Below are positions 60,945 through 64,000 of a DNA stretch of 64,000 bases, one piece after another. The translations under genes were made by a program, and so were the position numbers. Source of the stretch: an uncultured Dokdonia sp. (GTDB lineage: Bacteria > Bacteroidota > Bacteroidia > Flavobacteriales > Flavobacteriaceae); NCBI RefSeq assembly GCF_947492815.1, contig NZ_CANLOB010000026.1, forward strand, positions 1 to 64,000, given 5' to 3'. Each line of letters opens with the position of its first letter. Position 1 is the first letter of the stretch. The notes below the pieces were generated by a model that ran no database searches, was not told the origin of the DNA, and saw only the letters and a program-made list of their open reading frames with translations.

Positions 60945-62360
60945 TTATAAATTAAAGGTAAATGGGAGTTCATATAAAACACTTACTTTTTTCCCATTAT
61001 GTTCTCCAGGTATCATTTGAGGTAATGTCTTGATTACTCTGATAGCTTCTTTTTCTAACTTTGGGTGTGCTCCGCGAGCACGAACATCGACAATATTTCC
61101 AGCAGTATCTATTTTAAAAACAGCCACTACTCTCTTTATTCCTGTAAGACCGAGCTCTTCAGGAAGTTTTGCATTAAACCCTTTATTTGCGTGTATTTTA
61201 ATTTTTTGAGACGTACACTTTTTAATTTCTTTTAGTGTTCCTGAGCATTCTGGAAATGTAGGTACTTTTTCTATGACACCAAATGGAATATCTAGATCAT
61301 TTAAGACTTCATCATAGGTGCTATCTTTTAAAATATCTTTATCATTAGCAGTAACTGCTGTGAGTACTTTAAGTGCTCGTTCTTCTTCTTCTGTTAAGCC
61401 CCCCTGTTTTGCTATAGAGTTTTTGAGCACTTCAATATTTTTAATAATCTCACTGTCTGAAGAACTATATCCTGTACCTCCTGCTTGAGCATCTGTACAA
61501 GCTGTATATACTAATATGGAAAAAAGTGCTGGTACTAAGAATAAATATTTTGCTTTTGCTATTTTTTTTGATTTTGTTTTCTGTAGCATAATAATTCGTT
61601 TTTTGATGATTGAATGATTAAAGAATGGATTGATAAATGACATTTGTTTTGTGTCAAAGACTGTATTTAGTAGCTCTTCATAATACTGCTTCTTTGAGGT
61701 ATTCGCTACGGCATGTCCATCGGCTAAGTATTCATGTACTAGGGTGATTTCTTTTTGATATATATACACTAATGGATTAAACCAAAATACAATACGTAAC
61801 ACTTCAAAAAACAATAAATCCAAGGTATGCCTTTGCTTGATGTGTATATACTCATGTGCCAGTATACGCTTTCGCGAAAGCGGACTTAACTTTTCTCCCA
61901 AAAACACATAGTTAAAAAAAGTAAATGCTACGGTGCTATCGGGTACTATAATAATACGTTTCCCTTTTTCTTTAAAGCGAAAAAGATGTGTAAATTGAAC
62001 TATTTTATATCCAAATAAAAGGATACTAATTAGGATGCCTATATAATATATATGTATCCAGTCAAACACATAACCGTTGGGTGTATTAGATATGACAACA
62101 CCCATGGGATTTACGATATCTATAGCCGTAGTAGCATAACTTTCTAATATCACCTCTGGGAGTACTGTTGCTACTTCTTGCACTGGGATCATACGTTGCA
62201 ATTCAGCAATTTTCAAGAAAGGTAAGACAATGGCTAAGAGTGGAGTTATGAGTAAATACATTCTATTATAGGTAAAAAAAGTTTCTTTTTTTAAAAAGAC
62301 CTTATAGCCTATCAAGAATATTGCTTGAAAGCATATGATTTCTATCATATATCTAATCAT
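60945..62360 (-). CDS. BlaR1-type M56 peptidase with TonB-C domain (copy 2)
   Basis: Encodes 471 residues. The N-terminal half is an integral membrane M56 metallopeptidase with HEYIHIKQRH (HExxH, near residue 168) and four membrane segments. A TonB-C-like domain follows (VPTFPECSG, KKCTSQKIKIH, VVAVFKIDTAGNIVDVRARGA, ending LPFTF). In known BlaR1/MecR1 systems the peptidase cleaves a repressor on signal. Together with the upstream gene and a BlaI-type fragment it forms an operon. An exact palindrome lies at 61868-61881. Confidence 0.82.
   Translation of the reverse strand: MIRYMIEIICFQAIFLIGYKVFLKKETFFTYNRMYLLITPLLAIVLPFLKIAELQRMIPVQEVATVLPEVILESYATTAIDIVNPMGVVISNTPNGYVFDWIHIYYIGILISILLFGYKIVQFTHLFRFKEKGKRIIIVPDSTVAFTFFNYVFLGEKLSPLSRKRILAHEYIHIKQRHTLDLLFFEVLRIVFWFNPLVYIYQKEITLVHEYLADGHAVANTSKKQYYEELLNTVFDTKQMSFINPFFNHSIIKKRIIMLQKTKSKKIAKAKYLFLVPALFSILVYTACTDAQAGGTGYSSSDSEIIKNIEVLKNSIAKQGGLTEEEERALKVLTAVTANDKDILKDSTYDEVLNDLDIPFGVIEKVPTFPECSGTLKEIKKCTSQKIKIHANKGFNAKLPEELGLTGIKRVVAVFKIDTAGNIVDVRARGAHPKLEKEAIRVIKTLPQMIPGEHNGKKVSVLYELPFTFNL
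61868..61881. repeat. Palindrome GCTTTCGCGAAAGC inside the M56 gene
   Basis: Exact copy read in frame as LSPLSRKRIL, just before the HEYIH motif. The host gene's paralog at 62388 reads LSEKQKENIML at the same place, so the palindrome may have been inserted or lost there. Confidence 0.9.
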
Positions 62361-62387
62361 AACTCTTACGCCGTATTAGTTCCTTTA

Positions 62388-63869
62388 CTATTGGATTTGA
62401 AATGTAATTGGCAAGCTATATAATACGCCTACAGGGACTCCATTTTGTTTTCCAGGTAACATTTGAGGGAGTGTTTCAATAACTCTTTTAGCTTCGACTT
62501 CTAATCCTGGATGTGGTGCACGTGCTCTTATATTTGTTACGTTTCCGTTTTTATCTATCTTAAATGATACAAAAATTCTATTGGTTCCATCTAATCCTAG
62601 TGTTTTACCTAAAGAAACATTAAACTCTTTGTTTACATGCTTAGACACACTTAAACTCATACATTTTTTACGCTCTTCATTTGTTCCCGTACAATTTGGA
62701 AAAACGGGCACCTGATCTATGACCGCAAATGGAATATCACCCTCATTATTTAAAGTTTTATTTCCTGTTTTTTCTCTATATAAACTGACCTTTTCATTAA
62801 TTATCCTTAAAATTTCATATGATAATTCTTTATCATCGGGTTCTTGTGCAGACATTATTGTTCCCATTCTTTCAAAATAAGGTTTGGCATCTACAAAAGA
62901 AATCATTTCTATAGCCTCTACTTCAGCTTTTATCTTTGCCAATTCTATATCGGCTATATTTACTTCATTTTTTGGAATGTTATCTTCACTACAGGCAACA
63001 TACACAAGCATTGACAGAATAAGTGGAAGAATAAACGCATACTTGAATTTTGCAATTTTACTAGATTTTGTTTTTTGTAACATAATAATTCGTTTTTTAA
63101 TGATTGAATGATTGAAAAATGGGTTGATGAATGACACATTTTCTGTCTTAAACACTTGCGACAGTAAACTTTGATAATAATTTTGCTTCCCTCTTTGTGA
63201 GACTACTCTAGCATCTGCAGTGTATTCTTGAAGTAGCATCATTTTATTTTGATACACATATACTAGCGGATTAAACCAGCATATAATACGAAGGAGTTCA
63301 AAAAACAGCATATCAAACGAGTGAAGCTCTTTGATATGTATTGTTTCATGAAGCATGATATTCTCTTTTTGCTTCTCTGAAAGGTTTGCTCCTAAGTAAA
63401 TGGTATTAAAAAAAGAAAAAGCAGTATCTGTATTAGGCAATGTAATAATATTAAGGCCATCTATTTGCTGCAGACTTCCTTGATTTTTTAGGTGTTGTAT
63501 TTTTATCACTTTGTATATAAAATACCCTAGACTAAGTACCATTCCTATTGCCCAGATACTCACTAACCATGTCATAAAAGAAATAGGTTTGGATCCTGTA
63601 AGTATTATTTCTTCCAACATTCCTCCATCTACAGTTGTATCTGTAATACTGGTTTGCAATAGTACTTCTGGTAATGCAATAGTATATGCTAAGGGTATTG
63701 TCTCTCGGATAGCATCTATCTTTATAAAAGGTAGTACAAAACTAAGTATAGGTGTTACCAGAAGGTAGCATCTATTCCATGTAAAGAATGTCTCTCTTTT
63801 TAAGAAAATATCATAGACTACTAAAAACAGTAACTGATATGCGATGATCTGGAGAATATAATGTAACAT
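62388..63869 (-). CDS. BlaR1-type M56 peptidase with TonB-C domain (copy 1)
   Basis: Encodes 493 residues, with the same layout as the downstream copy. The HExxH is HETIHIKELH (near residue 172) and the TonB-C domain starts VPVFPNCTG and ends YSLPITF. A linker of about 40 residues between the domains differs most. It starts in overlap with the stop of the BlaI-type gene (TAATG), which couples translation. Substrate and signal unknown. Confidence 0.82.
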   Translation of the reverse strand: MLHYILQIIAYQLLFLVVYDIFLKRETFFTWNRCYLLVTPILSFVLPFIKIDAIRETIPLAYTIALPEVLLQTSITDTTVDGGMLEEIILTGSKPISFMTWLVSIWAIGMVLSLGYFIYKVIKIQHLKNQGSLQQIDGLNIITLPNTDTAFSFFNTIYLGANLSEKQKENIMLHETIHIKELHSFDMLFFELLRIICWFNPLVYVYQNKMMLLQEYTADARVVSQRGKQNYYQSLLSQVFKTENVSFINPFFNHSIIKKRIIMLQKTKSSKIAKFKYAFILPLILSMLVYVACSEDNIPKNEVNIADIELAKIKAEVEAIEMISFVDAKPYFERMGTIMSAQEPDDKELSYEILRIINEKVSLYREKTGNKTLNNEGDIPFAVIDQVPVFPNCTGTNEERKKCMSLSVSKHVNKEFNVSLGKTLGLDGTNRIFVSFKIDKNGNVTNIRARAPHPGLEVEAKRVIETLPQMLPGKQNGVPVGVLYSLPITFQIQ

Positions 63870-64000
63870 TAGTTTTCTTCTTTATTAATTTCTTTCATGA
63901 TTTCTTCCATTTCAGACATATTGATATCATTTTTCTTCATAAAGAAGGATACCATACTTTTAAAAGATCCTTGAAAATAGCCATTCATCAATTTATTAAG
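63869..64000 (-). CDS. BlaI/MecI/CopY-type repressor, 3' end only
   Basis: The last 43 residues before the window edge read LNKLMNGYFQGSFKSMVSFF then MKKNDINMSEMEEIMKEINK and a short tail, which is the C-terminal helical region of BlaI-type repressors. The N-terminal winged helix is outside the window. The stop codon overlaps the M56 start, as in typical blaI-blaR1 pairs. It would repress the operon until cleaved. Confidence 0.78.
   Translation of the reverse strand, partial: LNKLMNGYFQGSFKSMVSFFMKKNDINMSEMEEIMKEINKEEN

Noticed and set aside
1..64000. CRISPR arrays, tRNA and rRNA genes, insertion-sequence transposases
   Set aside because: I read both strands and saw no regular repeat-spacer arrays, no tRNA T-loop sequences in a plausible cloverleaf context, and no transposase motifs. 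A tRNAscan or covariance search would be decisive.

Overview
The window looks like a chromosome segment of a marine-type member of the Flavobacteriaceae (Bacteroidota). It is strongly AT-rich. It carries a type IX secretion (Por) C-terminal sorting tail, N-terminal lipobox proteins, BlaR1/M56-plus-TonB proteins, flavobacterial DUF families, TAnnTTTG-type promoter boxes and few obvious Shine-Dalgarno sites. No rRNA, tRNA, CRISPR array or transposase was seen. The genus cannot be fixed from the sequence alone.

Region 1 (1-10.9 kb) is the most unusual. It holds an array of five paralogous Cys-rich peptide genes with a shared leader, a sixth different Gly-Gly peptide, a ComC-like double-glycine peptide, and two more leader-peptide genes. 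Among them lie three paralogous proteins with a signal peptide, a TPR domain, one membrane span and a C-terminal AraC-type HTH. Two of these regulators form a repeated module: tandem operator-like repeats 22 bp apart, then the regulator, a third operator-like site at its stop codon, a short peptide gene, and a near-identical terminator whose loop is inverted between copies. A fulvocin-C-like 8-Cys lipoprotein and a DUF1573 lipoprotein sit between the modules. I read this as a possible peptide-sensing or peptide-production locus using membrane-anchored TPR receptors (inference).

Region 2 (10.9-21 kb) has thyA, two small TonB-C-like proteins, an ergothioneine pair (egtB, egtD), a DUF427 protein, a flippase-like membrane protein, a TPR/YaiO-type outer-membrane protein and two hypotheticals. 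Region 3 (21-34.2 kb) has a large T9SS-sorted protein, an ATP-grasp protein and a trans-4-hydroxy-L-proline catabolic cluster (epimerase, FAD dehydrogenase, deaminase, ketoglutarate semialdehyde dehydrogenase) with a divergent AraC regulator. A four-helix-bundle gene embedded in simple repeats interrupts the cluster. Region 4 (34.6-43.1 kb) has a spondin-domain lipoprotein, a YdjM-type membrane protein, a VOC protein, then an island of orphan genes partly bracketed by about 150-bp direct repeats, plus remnants of broken genes.

Region 5 (43.1-58.4 kb) is mostly housekeeping and conserved-domain genes: a membrane-anchored MutS-like ATPase, MmcQ, transglutaminase-like, DUF4230, DUF4260, DUF2071-like, RDD, cyclase, hemW, an LRR lipoprotein, ruvC, an integral membrane protein plus glycosyltransferase pair, and a tandem paralog pair of which one copy is broken by a single amber codon. 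Region 6 (58.4 kb to the end) has TPR and esterase proteins and two BlaR1-type M56 peptidases carrying TonB-C domains, with the 3' end of a BlaI-type repressor at the window edge.

Two dispersed features cross all regions. One is a 14-bp perfect palindrome (GCTTTCGCGAAAGC) found in 13 exact copies, half of them inside genes. The other is an intergenic repeat of about 160 bp found twice, each time between an intact gene's stop codon and a leftover 3' end of a homologous gene.
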